IMG/VR virus record: IMGVR_UViG_3300032284_001264 | Span: 1-34,445 of that record | DNA: 34,445 bases | Direction: 5' to 3' (one strand) | DNA from: a virus | Made by a program: the position numbers and the translations under genes | Shown: in pieces, positions 8,471 to 15,967 of the stretch | How the letters are laid out: each line of letters starts with the position of its first letter | Numbering within the stretch: the stretch's first letter is position 1 | The notes under the pieces: model-generated | Seen by the model: the letters and a program-made list of their open reading frames with translations, nothing else | Told to the model about the DNA's origin: nothing | The model's database searches: none

Positions 8471-8788
8471 ATGTGGGTATTATTCTTAGCCTTAGCAGCT
8501 ATCTGCGATGCGATAATGGATACTTTAAAAGACCATTATGAAATTTCAGTTTTCCATAATTGGAATAAATACTTTTGGAATCCTGCTTATTCATGGAATT
8601 ATCATAAGAAGTTTTTTGGTATTGTGGAGTTAGATGCTTGGCACATCGTTAAATATGCTTACTTGTTTTTTCTTTTCTCATCCATGTATTACTATAAGAC
8701 AATTACAGGTTGGATTGATATTCCTTTAATGTTCATTTGGTGGTCTGTTTGGTTTGAATTGTTTTATTCAAAACTACTTAGATTATGA
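8471..8788 (+). CDS. multi-pass membrane protein of unknown function
   Basis: This 105-residue protein has about three membrane segments: residues 1-16 (WVLFLALAAICDAIM), one near 64-76 (AYLFFLFSSMYYY) and one near 83-101 (IPLMFIWWSVWFELFY). In between is an aromatic, His-rich stretch (HNWNKYFWNPAYSWNYHKKFFG). I do not recognise a family. It overlaps the spanin-like gene by 4 bp, so a role in lysis or the envelope is possible. Confidence 0.7.
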   Translation: MWVLFLALAAICDAIMDTLKDHYEISVFHNWNKYFWNPAYSWNYHKKFFGIVELDAWHIVKYAYLFFLFSSMYYYKTITGWIDIPLMFIWWSVWFELFYSKLLRL

Positions 8789-9435
8789 AGCAAGAAACAC
8801 AGGACACCATCATTCAAATATTTTTAAAGATTGTAGTGATATTTATCGTTGCTGTTTTCTTGTTAGGATTATTTTTCTCGATTACCGGATGCAGAACGGT
8901 ACAAAAATCATTACAGGTAGAAAAGAAAAGCATTGACAGTACAACGGTTATTAAAAAAGAAGAATCGCAGAAAGTGATTGATTGGGGCGAAGTATTAAAA
9001 GCGGGTGATGTGGATGTTAAGATAACTTTTGATACCAACAGTACGGTAATCCCGACAAGTTCCCAAAATGGGAATGATACCGCACAACACTACTCTATTG
9101 CAACGGACTTTATCTCTCACTTAGTTGATTTGGCACATAAGCCAATATCCTCAATAGAAATAAGCGCAAAAAATGTAAGTGATAGCGTACACAATAACGT
9201 ACAAACCAATGTACTTAAAAGCACAGATAGCACCCATGTAAAAGAAACGGTAAAGAATAAGGATGAGAAAAAAGAAACAAAGAGTAATACTGTTTTATTA
9301 ATCATTGCGGGGATAAGTTTGATTGCCATTGTTTACGGTGCGTATGTAAAAAGTACAGCCGATAAGGCAGCAAAAACACCCGAAGAAATTTACAATGCAA
9401 TAAAAGCTAATGAACTAAAAAAGTTGATTAAATAA
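8785..9435 (+). CDS. spanin-like protein (unimolecular spanin candidate)
   Basis: The 216-residue protein starts with a hydrophobic segment ending in a lipobox (SITGC, Cys about residue 36). A long polar region of about 135 residues follows, then a second hydrophobic helix (TVLLIIAGISLIAIVYGAY, about 173-191) and a short charged tail. An N-terminal lipoprotein signal plus a C-terminal membrane helix is the topology of u-spanins such as T1 gp11, which bridge inner and outer membranes and fuse them at lysis. It sits directly before the endolysin, as expected. Alternatively the first helix is uncleaved and the 44-aa lipoprotein at 7862 is its partner. Phage T1 gp11 is smaller, so this is an inference from topology. 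Confidence 0.6.
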   Translation: MKQETQDTIIQIFLKIVVIFIVAVFLLGLFFSITGCRTVQKSLQVEKKSIDSTTVIKKEESQKVIDWGEVLKAGDVDVKITFDTNSTVIPTSSQNGNDTAQHYSIATDFISHLVDLAHKPISSIEISAKNVSDSVHNNVQTNVLKSTDSTHVKETVKNKDEKKETKSNTVLLIIAGISLIAIVYGAYVKSTADKAAKTPEEIYNAIKANELKKLIK

Positions 9436-9436
9436 T

Positions 9437-9949
9437 ATGGCTGACTTTAATTTATACTTTCCGATAGAGCAAAAACTCGAGGGTGTTGTTTATGAAAATG
9501 ATGCAGTAGATGTAGGTGGATGCACCAAAGTAGGTTTAACGCTTGATGATTTAAAAAAGTATTACAACAATCCTAATCTTACTTGTGATGCAGTTAAAAA
9601 CATGACAATAGATGAAGCAGGTATTATTCTTAAAAAATTGTATTGGGATTATTACAGAGCCGATGAAATACCTAATCAATCTCTTGCTATGTTTTTGGTA
9701 GATAGTAGATTAAATCAAGGCAATGTAATTACAAAGTACATACAACAGATTGTAAGTGTTACTGATGATGGTTTGTTTGGTAATAATACATTCAATGCAA
9801 TGATGGCTTTCGATGGCAAAGAATTATACAAACAGCTTTATAATAAAAGATTGGTGCGCTATAATAATATAGTGGCATCTAATCCGGTACAAAATAAATT
9901 TTATAAGGGTTGGATTAACAGACTTGATGCTATTAAGTTTCAAGCATAA
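9437..9949 (+). CDS. endolysin, GH108-family muramidase
   Basis: The 170-residue protein fits the GH108 N-acetylmuramidase family, which cleaves the peptidoglycan glycan backbone at lysis. The expected N-terminal motif E-G-G-Y-x-N-D-x-x-D-x-G-G appears as LEGVVYENDAVDVGGCTKVG, with E15 as the likely catalytic Glu. The middle LYWDYYRADEIPNQSLA matches the conserved family core. The C-terminal QNKFYKGWINRLDAI matches the PG_binding_3 region usually fused to it. The second Gly of EGGY is Val here. It has no signal peptide, so it depends on a holin. It follows the spanin-like gene by one base. Confidence 0.85.
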   Translation: MADFNLYFPIEQKLEGVVYENDAVDVGGCTKVGLTLDDLKKYYNNPNLTCDAVKNMTIDEAGIILKKLYWDYYRADEIPNQSLAMFLVDSRLNQGNVITKYIQQIVSVTDDGLFGNNTFNAMMAFDGKELYKQLYNKRLVRYNNIVASNPVQNKFYKGWINRLDAIKFQA

Positions 9950-9963
9950 TTCGTTTAAACGAA
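9950..9963. repeat. 14-bp perfect palindrome
   Basis: TTCGTTTAAACGAA lies directly after the endolysin stop and just before the exonuclease gene. It could be a weak hairpin, an operator or a transcript-processing site. There is no T-run, so I do not call it a terminator. Confidence 0.5.
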
Positions 9964-9972
9964 ATTAAATTT

Positions 9973-10740
9973 ATGATAGTTAAATCAAAGCGGAAAACCG
10001 AAAAAGATTTAAAAACTACACGCAGAAGATTATTCTTCGACATCGAAACTTCGCCAAATGTGGGTTTGTTTTGGGAAGCGGGTTACAAGAAAAACATTGA
10101 CTACTCTAACATCATCAAGGAACGAGCGATTATTTGTATTTGTTATAAGTGGGAAGATGAGAAAGAAGTTTACTATTTACATTGGGATTCTAAGCAAAAC
10201 GATAAGCTGCTTTTAATGAAGTTTATTGAAGTGGCTAATGTTGCAGATGAATTAGTCGGGCATAACGGAGATAAATTTGATTTAGCGTGGATCAGAACTC
10301 GTTGTCTTTTCCATAAGATTAAAATGTTTCCTAATTACACAACAATAGACACGCTTAAAGTGGCTCGTCAGAAATTTAGATTTAATTCTAATCGTCTTAA
10401 TTATATCGCTGATTTTTTAGGCATCGGGCAAAAGATAAAAACAGAGTTTGGTTTATGGAAAGATATATGCTTACACAACGATAAGAAAGCATTAGAGGCA
10501 ATGATTAAATATTGCAAAAAAGATGTTGTGTTATTAGAGAAAGTGTTTTTGTGTTTACGAGGACACATGACACCTAAAACGCATTACGGAGTGATTTACG
10601 GACAAGACAGGGGTTCGTGTCCTGAATGTGGCAGCGATGATTTAAAGATAGCTAATCGAAAGGCAACAGCTACCGGGTTAAAGAAAATACAATACCAATG
10701 CAATTCATGTGGGCATTATCATACAAAAACAGATAAATGA
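9973..10740 (+). CDS. DEDDy 3'-5' exonuclease with C-terminal zinc ribbon
   Basis: This protein has an RNase H-like exonuclease core related to the proofreading domain of family B polymerases. ExoI is LFFDIETSP (D23, E25), ExoII is GHNGDKFDLAWI (D103), and ExoIII is Y-C-K-K-D near residues 180-184, so all acidic residues and the Tyr of DEDDy enzymes are present. A C-terminal zinc ribbon follows (CPECG ... CNSCG). No polymerase domain is attached. It lies downstream of the lysis genes and overlaps the DUF3310 gene by 4 bp, in a small nucleic-acid cluster separated from the minus-strand replication operon. It could process recombination intermediates or degrade host DNA. Confidence 0.85.
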   Translation: MIVKSKRKTEKDLKTTRRRLFFDIETSPNVGLFWEAGYKKNIDYSNIIKERAIICICYKWEDEKEVYYLHWDSKQNDKLLLMKFIEVANVADELVGHNGDKFDLAWIRTRCLFHKIKMFPNYTTIDTLKVARQKFRFNSNRLNYIADFLGIGQKIKTEFGLWKDICLHNDKKALEAMIKYCKKDVVLLEKVFLCLRGHMTPKTHYGVIYGQDRGSCPECGSDDLKIANRKATATGLKKIQYQCNSCGHYHTKTDK

Positions 10741-10949
10741 TTGAAGCATTAAAAAATCAAATTGGTGGAAACCATTATAGCGACATGAAAATACAGCCTG
10801 TTGAATATATCCATCATAACGATATGAATTATTTACAAGGCGCAGTAGTAAAATATGTTTCTCGTTATAAAAACAAAAACGGAAAGCAAGACTTACAAAA
10901 AGCAATTCATTGTTTACAACTTTTAATAGATTTAGAATATGGCAGATAA
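10737..10949 (+). CDS. DUF3310 family protein
   Basis: This 70-residue protein matches DUF3310, a small phage family. The signature is visible: G-G-N-H-Y near residue 10, then M-K-I-Q-P-V-E-Y-I, then GAVVKYVSRYKNKNGKQDLQ and a closing helix (AIHCLQLLIDLE). These proteins are sometimes labelled nucleotide kinase-like, but the biochemistry is not established to my knowledge. It overlaps both neighbours slightly, indicating one transcript. Confidence 0.85.
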   Translation: MIEALKNQIGGNHYSDMKIQPVEYIHHNDMNYLQGAVVKYVSRYKNKNGKQDLQKAIHCLQLLIDLEYGR

Positions 10950-11139
10950 AATTGACAAGATACCACCGAAACTTTTTTATAAGCTATCGCAGTCTGAGCA
11001 ATGGAGTTATGCGGTAGGTAAAATGCGTGAGCATTATGAAATCTCCGAGAAATGGAGAAAGATTAGTATTCAGTGTAAGAAATCGGTTATAGTAGAAAAA
11101 GAAATTGAAAGACCGGATGAAGCAACTTTAAAAAGTTAG
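10939..11139 (+). CDS. hypothetical protein (66 aa)
   Basis: A small, highly charged, probably helical protein with no recognised domain. It overlaps DUF3310 by 11 bp and its stop overlaps the region of the next start, so it is in the same operon. Real by context; function unknown. Confidence 0.6.
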   Translation: MADKIDKIPPKLFYKLSQSEQWSYAVGKMREHYEISEKWRKISIQCKKSVIVEKEIERPDEATLKS

Positions 11140-11141
11140 TG

Positions 11142-11564
11142 ATGCGATTCCAAAAGATATTCAGCAACGGCAAGGTAAACAATGCAAGACTTTACGAGCA
11201 GTTAAAAGTTCTTGATGCAAAAGTATTTTTTGGATGTGGCGATGAGTTTAAAAATAATCGTGATTGGTGGGTAATCGAACACGCAAATAAAATCATTGCT
11301 TATTGTGGTTGTTGGTATCGGGATGGCGTGTGTATGTTTTGCCGGGCATGGGTGCAGCAAGATTATCGAGGTAGAGGATTGCATCACCGAATGATAAACA
11401 TAAGAATAAACGCTGCCAAAAAAATAAACCATACTCCTATCACTTATACAACGGTAAATAATTTTAAGAGTGCGAATAATTTAATCAAACATGGTTTTTT
11501 GATTTACCAACCCTCTTATAAATATGCCGGTGATGATGTGATCTATTTTAAAAAGACATTCTAA
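11142..11564 (+). CDS. GNAT-like N-acetyltransferase
   Basis: The 140-residue protein has the acetyl-CoA-binding motif A of the GNAT superfamily, VQQDYRGRGLHHRMI, where R-G-R-G-L forms the pyrophosphate loop. Preceding strands (WWVIEHANKIIAYCGCW) and a later VNNFKSANNLIKHGFL segment complete the fold. The substrate cannot be read from sequence; phage GNATs can modify host proteins, small molecules or DNA-base precursors. I prefer ATG 11142; GTG at 11139 overlaps the previous stop. It is the last rightward gene and converges on the minus-strand operon across a 51-bp gap with no clear terminator. Confidence 0.75.
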   Translation: MRFQKIFSNGKVNNARLYEQLKVLDAKVFFGCGDEFKNNRDWWVIEHANKIIAYCGCWYRDGVCMFCRAWVQQDYRGRGLHHRMINIRINAAKKINHTPITYTTVNNFKSANNLIKHGFLIYQPSYKYAGDDVIYFKKTF

Positions 11565-11615
11565 TTATCGTCAGCAAATCTTTCATAGTGTATTTATTGT
11601 TTAGGAGTGAGTGAA

Positions 11616-12395
11616 TTAAAAGTTTTCTATTTCGATCTGCTTAGTGAAATACCGGGCAACGGCTAATTTTTGCCATGCCGGATAAATATTTTTAAAGTCT
11701 TTAAATAACTCTCTCATTTTTCTTTCTTCCTGTCTATTGCCTTTACAGTTCTCAATCAATACCCTTTTTACCGTAGCAACCATTTCTTTCATCTCCTCAT
11801 CGGTAAAATCCATTTCTTTTTCTAAAAGCGGAAAGCAGATAATTCCACCAATAAAAGCCAACCAATTTTTGCTCTTAAACTCTCTCCATTCGTTTTTCCA
11901 AAATTCTACCACTTCTTCATCGCTTTGCTTATACTTAATCATTTTTTGTTCTTCTTTGGGTTTCATTGATTCAATTTTACTTACCTCTGCTCTTTCGATT
12001 AAATACAAGTCTAAAGCCTCTGATATAAGAGATAGGTTGATATTCTTTCCCCAATCCTTTATCCTTGTGCCGTATTTGCGCATAGAATAAGCTATCTCTT
12101 CTTGGTTGATAGTTTTATACTGCTCAACTAAAAGCCTCGAAAATTCGGCATATAATAGCTTTCTGTAAGCATCATCGCTTGGTAGTTGCCATCCTGTAAT
12201 CAAAGTAATCCTAAGTAAAGCTGCAATCACAGTAGAATTTAATTCTTTTTCAGAAAGCATGGCTACCGGAGAAGCGGCATACTTAATTTTAAAAACTTCA
12301 TTATATGACTGATTGCTCGAAATCTCGCATCGTTGCGTTAAATCCTTCGATGTTTTTATCTGATCTACTACTTGATTTAATACTTGAATTTCCAT
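11616..12395 (-). CDS. replication-associated protein of unknown function
   Basis: This 259-residue helical protein is last in the minus-strand early operon, downstream of the DUF6291 initiator-like gene. It contains an S-T-V-I-A-A-L-L-R-I-T-L-I-T-G-W motif followed by Y-A-E-F-S-R-L-L, resembling proteins next to replication initiators in Bacteroidota phages and plasmids. A role as helicase loader or initiator partner is only inferred. From the listed ATG it overlaps the upstream gene by 95 bp, which is unusually long. A start at the internal Met-46 (12260) would remove the overlap and cannot be excluded. Confidence 0.6.
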   Translation of the reverse strand: MEIQVLNQVVDQIKTSKDLTQRCEISSNQSYNEVFKIKYAASPVAMLSEKELNSTVIAALLRITLITGWQLPSDDAYRKLLYAEFSRLLVEQYKTINQEEIAYSMRKYGTRIKDWGKNINLSLISEALDLYLIERAEVSKIESMKPKEEQKMIKYKQSDEEVVEFWKNEWREFKSKNWLAFIGGIICFPLLEKEMDFTDEEMKEMVATVKRVLIENCKGNRQEERKMRELFKDFKNIYPAWQKLAVARYFTKQIEIENF

Positions 12396-13008
12396 TTACT
12401 TGAAATTTTAGCCAATCCCTGAAATGTTTTAAATAATCGTTTTGGTCTTGATAATTTTTTTTAGGGCAATGAATTCTAAAAGCATCCCAATAATTCAAAA
12501 TTTCTTTTTCAGAAAGTTTCACTTGTTTAACCCTATCAATAAACTCAATTGTATTTTGTATTTTTTGAGGGGGAAGTGTAACACTATCCCTTTTATCATT
12601 TACATTATCATTTACATTATCATTTACATTATCATTTACATTTACTATTACATTATCAGTTATGTTTGTTATAGGTTGTATAACGCTGTTATCTTTTGTT
12701 ATATCTTTTATAACACTGTTATCTTTTGTTATAAATTCAGGTTGTTTTTCCCATCTCGATTCCATTCCTTTTTTACCGGATTCGCTTCTTTTACGCTTTT
12801 TTTCTTCCCAATAATTAAGATCACGTTTTAACTGTTGTTTTATAGGCTCAAAAGCTATTTTTGTTAGCTTATCTTCTGCAACAGGATTTTTATCATTAAC
12901 ATACCTAAATAGATGTTTTATTAATTTCCCGGCTTCTTCGTCAGATAATTCTTCAAATGTGCTTAAATAATCAGCGTATAGTATAAATCCTTTTTTATCT
13001 TTAGCCAT
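12301..13008 (-). CDS. DUF6291-type replication initiator-like protein
   Basis: The N-terminal ~70 residues (KKGFILYADYLSTFEELSDE ... HLFRYVNDKNP) match the DUF6291 domain found at the start of phage and plasmid replication proteins in Bacteroidota and Firmicutes. A basic segment follows (KKRKRSESGKKG), then a repeat-rich linker: ITKDNSVI twice and NVND four times. A C-terminal domain follows (LSEKEILNYWDAFRIH ... HFRDWLKFQ), seen in replisome organiser proteins. It probably binds the origin and recruits the host replisome. The linker's DNA repeats could be the origin itself, as in lambda O. Confidence 0.75.
   Translation of the reverse strand: MAKDKKGFILYADYLSTFEELSDEEAGKLIKHLFRYVNDKNPVAEDKLTKIAFEPIKQQLKRDLNYWEEKKRKRSESGKKGMESRWEKQPEFITKDNSVIKDITKDNSVIQPITNITDNVIVNVNDNVNDNVNDNVNDKRDSVTLPPQKIQNTIEFIDRVKQVKLSEKEILNYWDAFRIHCPKKNYQDQNDYLKHFRDWLKFQVNGNSSIKSSSRSDKNIEGFNATMRDFEQSVI
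12595..12733. repeat. tandem and direct repeats inside the initiator gene; candidate origin iterons
   Basis: Four perfect tandem copies of the 12-mer ATCATTTACATT occupy 12595-12642. Further on, an 18-bp exact repeat CTGTTATCTTTTGTTATA occurs at 12686-12703 and 12716-12733; it extends leftward to about 25 bp with one mismatch, with a 30-bp period. The block is very AT-rich. Repeats inside an initiator gene next to its DNA-binding domain are a known origin layout (lambda O), so a replication origin is possible. They also simply encode NVND and ITKDNSVI peptide repeats. Confidence 0.6.
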
Positions 13009-13053
13009 TGGTTATTTTATTTAAAACTTGCTAATAATTTTTTACCAATCATT

Positions 13054-13967
13054 TTATAAAAACATTCCCATTTCTTTATATAATCTTTTATTTGCAATTT
13101 TTATGTATTCAGGATTTAACTCAAACCCAACATAATTTCTGTTTAGTTTTTTAGCTACTAAAGCTGTCGTTCCCCCCCCATAAAAGGATCTAATACAATT
13201 CCGTTTTCAGGGCAACCACTTTTAATCATTCTTTCAACTAATTTTTGCGGGTACATTGCGAAATGTGATTCTTCATTAGGTTCAGTACAGACACTCCATA
13301 ATGTTCTTACATTCCTCATGCCACCTTCTGTAAAAGAAACTGTTTTTGTCGCATATATACCTTCTGCTGTTTTGCCTTTAGACTTTTTACCACCTTTTAT
13401 TAAACTTCTTTTATCAAAATCAGCCCATATACTTTTTTCTAATTGTTGTTCAAAATAATAGTTGGATGGATTTTTAACATAAAAAAATATTTTTTCAAAA
13501 TCAACGGTAAATCTATCTGTCGCTGAAGATGGCATTTGATTTGGTTTGTGCCATATAATTTGATTTCTTAAACACCATCCGTTATTTATCATTTCAATAG
13601 AAAACCTTTCGGGTATCATGCACAAACATTTATTAGGTAATTCTGTTTTTTCTTTTTTAAAATCTTTGCTATTAGCGTTTATATTTTTTAAATCATCATT
13701 ACCTAATTTGTAGCCATTATAAGTATCACCAAGATTTATAAAACAAGTGCCATTATCTTTTAAAACCCTTTTAACTTCAACAAATACCATTAAAAGATTT
13801 GTAATAAATTCCTTAAAATGTTTTTCATTACCAAACTGATCAGAAATACCATAATTTCTCAAACCCCAATAAGGCGGAGAAGTAACACAACAATCAATTG
13901 AATTATCAGGTAGATTTTTAAGTCCTGTTAAACAATTTTCATTAAATATTTTATTAACAATATCCAT
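13054..13967 (-). pseudogene. DNA methyltransferase (N4/N6 beta-type), frameshifted in a G8 run
   Basis: This encodes a site-specific DNA methyltransferase. Motif IV TSPPYWGLRNYG is at residues ~28-40, and the AdoMet-binding motif I lies near the C-terminus (VLDPFMGG), so it has the permuted beta order of m4C/m6A enzymes. The reading frame stops at 13158 as MGGERQL. The cause is a run of eight G on the minus strand (plus-strand C8 at 13172-13179). With nine G it would read DPFMGGGTTALVAKK and continue to NYVGFELNPEYIKIA, ending at 13054, giving 304 residues. All downstream codons are intact and family-like. I suspect a homopolymer sequencing error or a phase-variable switch rather than decay. 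It may shield phage DNA from host restriction. Confidence 0.85.
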
Positions 13968-14260
13968 TAAAACATCGTTGGTTGTGATAAAATAGGTTGT
14001 ACCTGTGTAAGTACTATCTTTTTTCGCTTACGATTAGCGTAAATCACTTCTCCTTTGTACTGTACTTTGTTTTCTGCGATTAAATCATTTACTCTTCCTG
14101 CAATAGTGGATTGCGGTAATTGCAATATCTCGGATAACTGCAAAAGATTATTCACTCCTTTTTTAATGAGGATAAAAGTCTTTTCTGTTTGTATCTGCTT
14201 TTCACTTGGTCTATCGTGATAAGCCGGTAGTGATGTAGCAAATGAGTAATTTGTTTGCAT
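13967..14260 (-). CDS. winged-helix DNA-binding protein
   Basis: This 97-residue protein has a MarR/winged-helix type core: I-K-K-G-V-N-N-L-L-Q-L-S-E-I-L, then QLPQSTIAGRVNDLIAENKV as helix-turn-helix, then a beta wing (VQYKGEVIYANRKRKKIVL). It overlaps the methyltransferase start by one base and lies 1 bp after the DnaA-like gene. It may regulate early genes or help replication initiation. Confidence 0.65.
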   Translation of the reverse strand: MQTNYSFATSLPAYHDRPSEKQIQTEKTFILIKKGVNNLLQLSEILQLPQSTIAGRVNDLIAENKVQYKGEVIYANRKRKKIVLTQVQPILSQPTMF

Positions 14261-14261
14261 A

Positions 14262-14834
14262 CTAATTTAATTGAGGGTAAAGAGATTTTTTGTTAGAATA
14301 AGTGGTAAAAGATTTCCTGTCAATCTTTAAAGGTTGTGGTTCAACTTTCGGTTGAATGGTTACGATATGCTTGTTGATAGGCACATACTTTTTAGGCTTC
14401 GTATTCTTCCCGATATGCCCACCTCTTAAAGTAACCTTATCAATCGCATCTCTTACATCTTCTATGTTTGATGAAATATCTAACAGGTTGCACAACTCTT
14501 TATGATACTCTTTATACACATCATCAAAAACAGATGTAATCTTTTCAAAAACGGTATCTCTTGAATGAATAATGGTTGTGTGATCTTTATCTAATTGTTC
14601 GGCAATGTAAGGCAAGGTTTTGCCAGTGTACAAATGCCCAAAGAAGCAGATGAATTGTCGTACACATACAAATTCTTTCTTTCTGTTTTTCCTCAATGCT
14701 TCATCTTTTCTCATCCCGAAAAAATCACATACTTTTTCAACCACATCATTAAATAATAAATGCGTTGATTTCTCATGTTTTCTATGAGATATTTGAATAG
14801 ACTGTAATTCTAATAGTGCGGATTGTATTGTCAT
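14262..14834 (-). CDS. DnaA domain IV-like DNA-binding protein
   Basis: The N-terminal ~100 residues match the C-terminal DNA-binding domain of bacterial DnaA. They include a basic helix (RKNRKKEFVCVRQFICFF), a G-K-T-L-P-Y-I-A-E-Q-L motif and DKDHTTIIHS, the DnaA signature (D-H-T-T). The AAA+ ATPase domain is absent, so it cannot initiate like DnaA; it may bind DnaA boxes to recruit or block the host initiator. The tail (residues ~130-190) is basic and probably disordered. It lies in the early replication operon between the pentapeptide protein and the winged-helix gene. Confidence 0.85.
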   Translation of the reverse strand: MTIQSALLELQSIQISHRKHEKSTHLLFNDVVEKVCDFFGMRKDEALRKNRKKEFVCVRQFICFFGHLYTGKTLPYIAEQLDKDHTTIIHSRDTVFEKITSVFDDVYKEYHKELCNLLDISSNIEDVRDAIDKVTLRGGHIGKNTKPKKYVPINKHIVTIQPKVEPQPLKIDRKSFTTYSNKKSLYPQLN

Positions 14835-14846
14835 AGGTTAGTTACT

Positions 14847-15587
14847 TTATTTTTCAATTAATTCAAACCATTTTTTTGCTGTTTCAAATGCCATCAATCG
14901 AAGATTAGATTTAAGGCTTCCATTGTTAGGAAACTCATTATCGTTATTCCAAAAATTTTCATTCCATTCATCTAATGTTCTATTAAAACATCCCATTTTA
15001 ATTCGCTTAATTCCTGTTTCTGTTATATAAGGAATGACGATGTATTCATAAAGACCTGTGAATACTACTGCTGTTTTTATTTTTTCACCCTCCAAATAAG
15101 CACCCTCCAAATCAGCATCCCGCAAATAAGCACCCTGCAAACAAGCACCCCGCAAATAAGCACCCCGCAAATCAGCACACTGCAAATCAGCACCCTCCAA
15201 ATCAGCACACTGCAAATAAGCACCCCGCAAATCAGCATCCCGCAAATCAGCACCCTCCAAATAAGCACCCCGCAAATCAGCAACCCGCAAATCAGCATCC
15301 CGCAAATAAGCACCCTGCAAACAAGCACCCTGCAAATCAGCACCCCGCAAATCAGCACACTGCAAATCAGCACCCTCCAAATAAGCACCCTCCAAATAAG
15401 CACCCCGCAAATCAACACCCTCCAAATAAACACCCCGCAAATCAACACCCTCCAAATCAGCATCCCGCAAAATTTTCTTATTACTTACCGCTTCTATTAA
15501 AGTGTCTTTAATAGTATTATTTTCTTTCTCGTATTCAAAAAGAATAGAGCCGTTAATCAAACTTTTGATTTCAATTTTGAGTTTCAT
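14847..15587 (-). CDS. pentapeptide-repeat protein
   Basis: The 246-residue protein has a short N-terminal domain (MKLKIEIKSLINGSILFEYE). A long run of A-D/Y/C-L-x-G/C pentapeptides follows (about residues 38-165), such as ADLRGADLQGACLQGAYL, forming a right-handed quadrilateral beta helix. The C-terminal ~80-residue alpha/beta domain includes GCFNRTLDEWNENFW. Pentapeptide helices can mimic B-DNA (MfpA, Qnr), so a DNA-mimic or anti-defence role is possible, but the partner is unknown. The gene is flanked by NinG and the DnaA-like gene and overlaps NinG by 4 bp. Confidence 0.9.
   Translation of the reverse strand: MKLKIEIKSLINGSILFEYEKENNTIKDTLIEAVSNKKILRDADLEGVDLRGVYLEGVDLRGAYLEGAYLEGADLQCADLRGADLQGACLQGAYLRDADLRVADLRGAYLEGADLRDADLRGAYLQCADLEGADLQCADLRGAYLRGACLQGAYLRDADLEGAYLEGEKIKTAVVFTGLYEYIVIPYITETGIKRIKMGCFNRTLDEWNENFWNNDNEFPNNGSLKSNLRLMAFETAKKWFELIEK
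15093..15470 (-). repeat. 15-bp tandem repeat array encoding pentapeptides
   Basis: About 25 degenerate 15-bp units (plus-strand form like GCACCCTCCAAATAA or GCACCCCGCAAATCA) lie head to tail. Variation is limited to a few alternating positions, so units are almost identical at the DNA level. This suggests recent expansion, contraction or gene conversion. It is a coding repeat, not a CRISPR array. Confidence 0.9.
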
Positions 15588-15964
15588 AATGAGTAATTTT
15601 TTATGATAAATTCTAATTCTTCTCTTGTGTGTTTGTGTGTTTCGTTCGCTTTACTTTCAAGCCATTCAACAGCATCTTGTCCTATTTTATTAATGAGATT
15701 TTTTCGATACCCTATAAGATGAAATTCATCGAAACCATTGCAGGACACACATTCTGCGTGTACGTTTAATTCGTGGTATCTTAATAATTGGCTTTTAGAT
15801 ACCGGTACATAATGCCCTGCATTGCATTGTTCGATAGATTTAGTTTTGCCGCAAGAAATACAAGTGAAATAACCATCTGAAGAATCTCTCTGCCGGATAA
15901 AAGCATTAAATACTTTTTCGGCTTTCTTTTTTAAGACAGGAATCGGAATTAGTTTTTTTGGCAT
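15584..15964 (-). CDS. ninG: NinG/Rap recombination protein
   Basis: This 126-residue protein matches lambda NinG (Rap), a structure-specific endonuclease that acts on recombination intermediates. The zinc/HNH-like core is clear: FTCISCGKTK, then C-N-A-G-H-Y-V-P-V-S, HAECVSCN and a later GYRKNLINKIG. Its usual neighbours in lambdoid phages are recombination genes, and here it sits 3 bp from an SSB-like gene and downstream of ERF. It completes a single-strand-annealing recombination module. Confidence 0.9.
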   Translation of the reverse strand: MPKKLIPIPVLKKKAEKVFNAFIRQRDSSDGYFTCISCGKTKSIEQCNAGHYVPVSKSQLLRYHELNVHAECVSCNGFDEFHLIGYRKNLINKIGQDAVEWLESKANETHKHTREELEFIIKNYSL

Positions 15965-15967
15965 AGA

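Noticed and set aside
11737-12090. Plus-strand 117-aa ORF antisense to the replication-associated gene
   Set aside because: Phe/Ser/Leu-rich composition typical of a shadow frame; the minus strand has the operon-consistent gene.
12442-12831. Plus-strand 129-aa ORF with Ile/Tyr repeats opposite the DUF6291 gene
   Set aside because: Its repeats are the antisense reading of the NVND and ITKDNSVI coding repeats.
15077-15463. Second long minus-strand frame across the pentapeptide gene (Cys/Leu/Ile-rich repeats)
   Set aside because: It is a shifted-frame shadow of the 15-bp repeat; the frame encoding A-D/Y-L-x-G pentapeptides with flanking domains is the real gene.
15093-15470. Regular repeats that could resemble a CRISPR array
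   Set aside because: Units are 15 bp with no spacers and stay in frame; they encode pentapeptide repeats and no cas genes are nearby.
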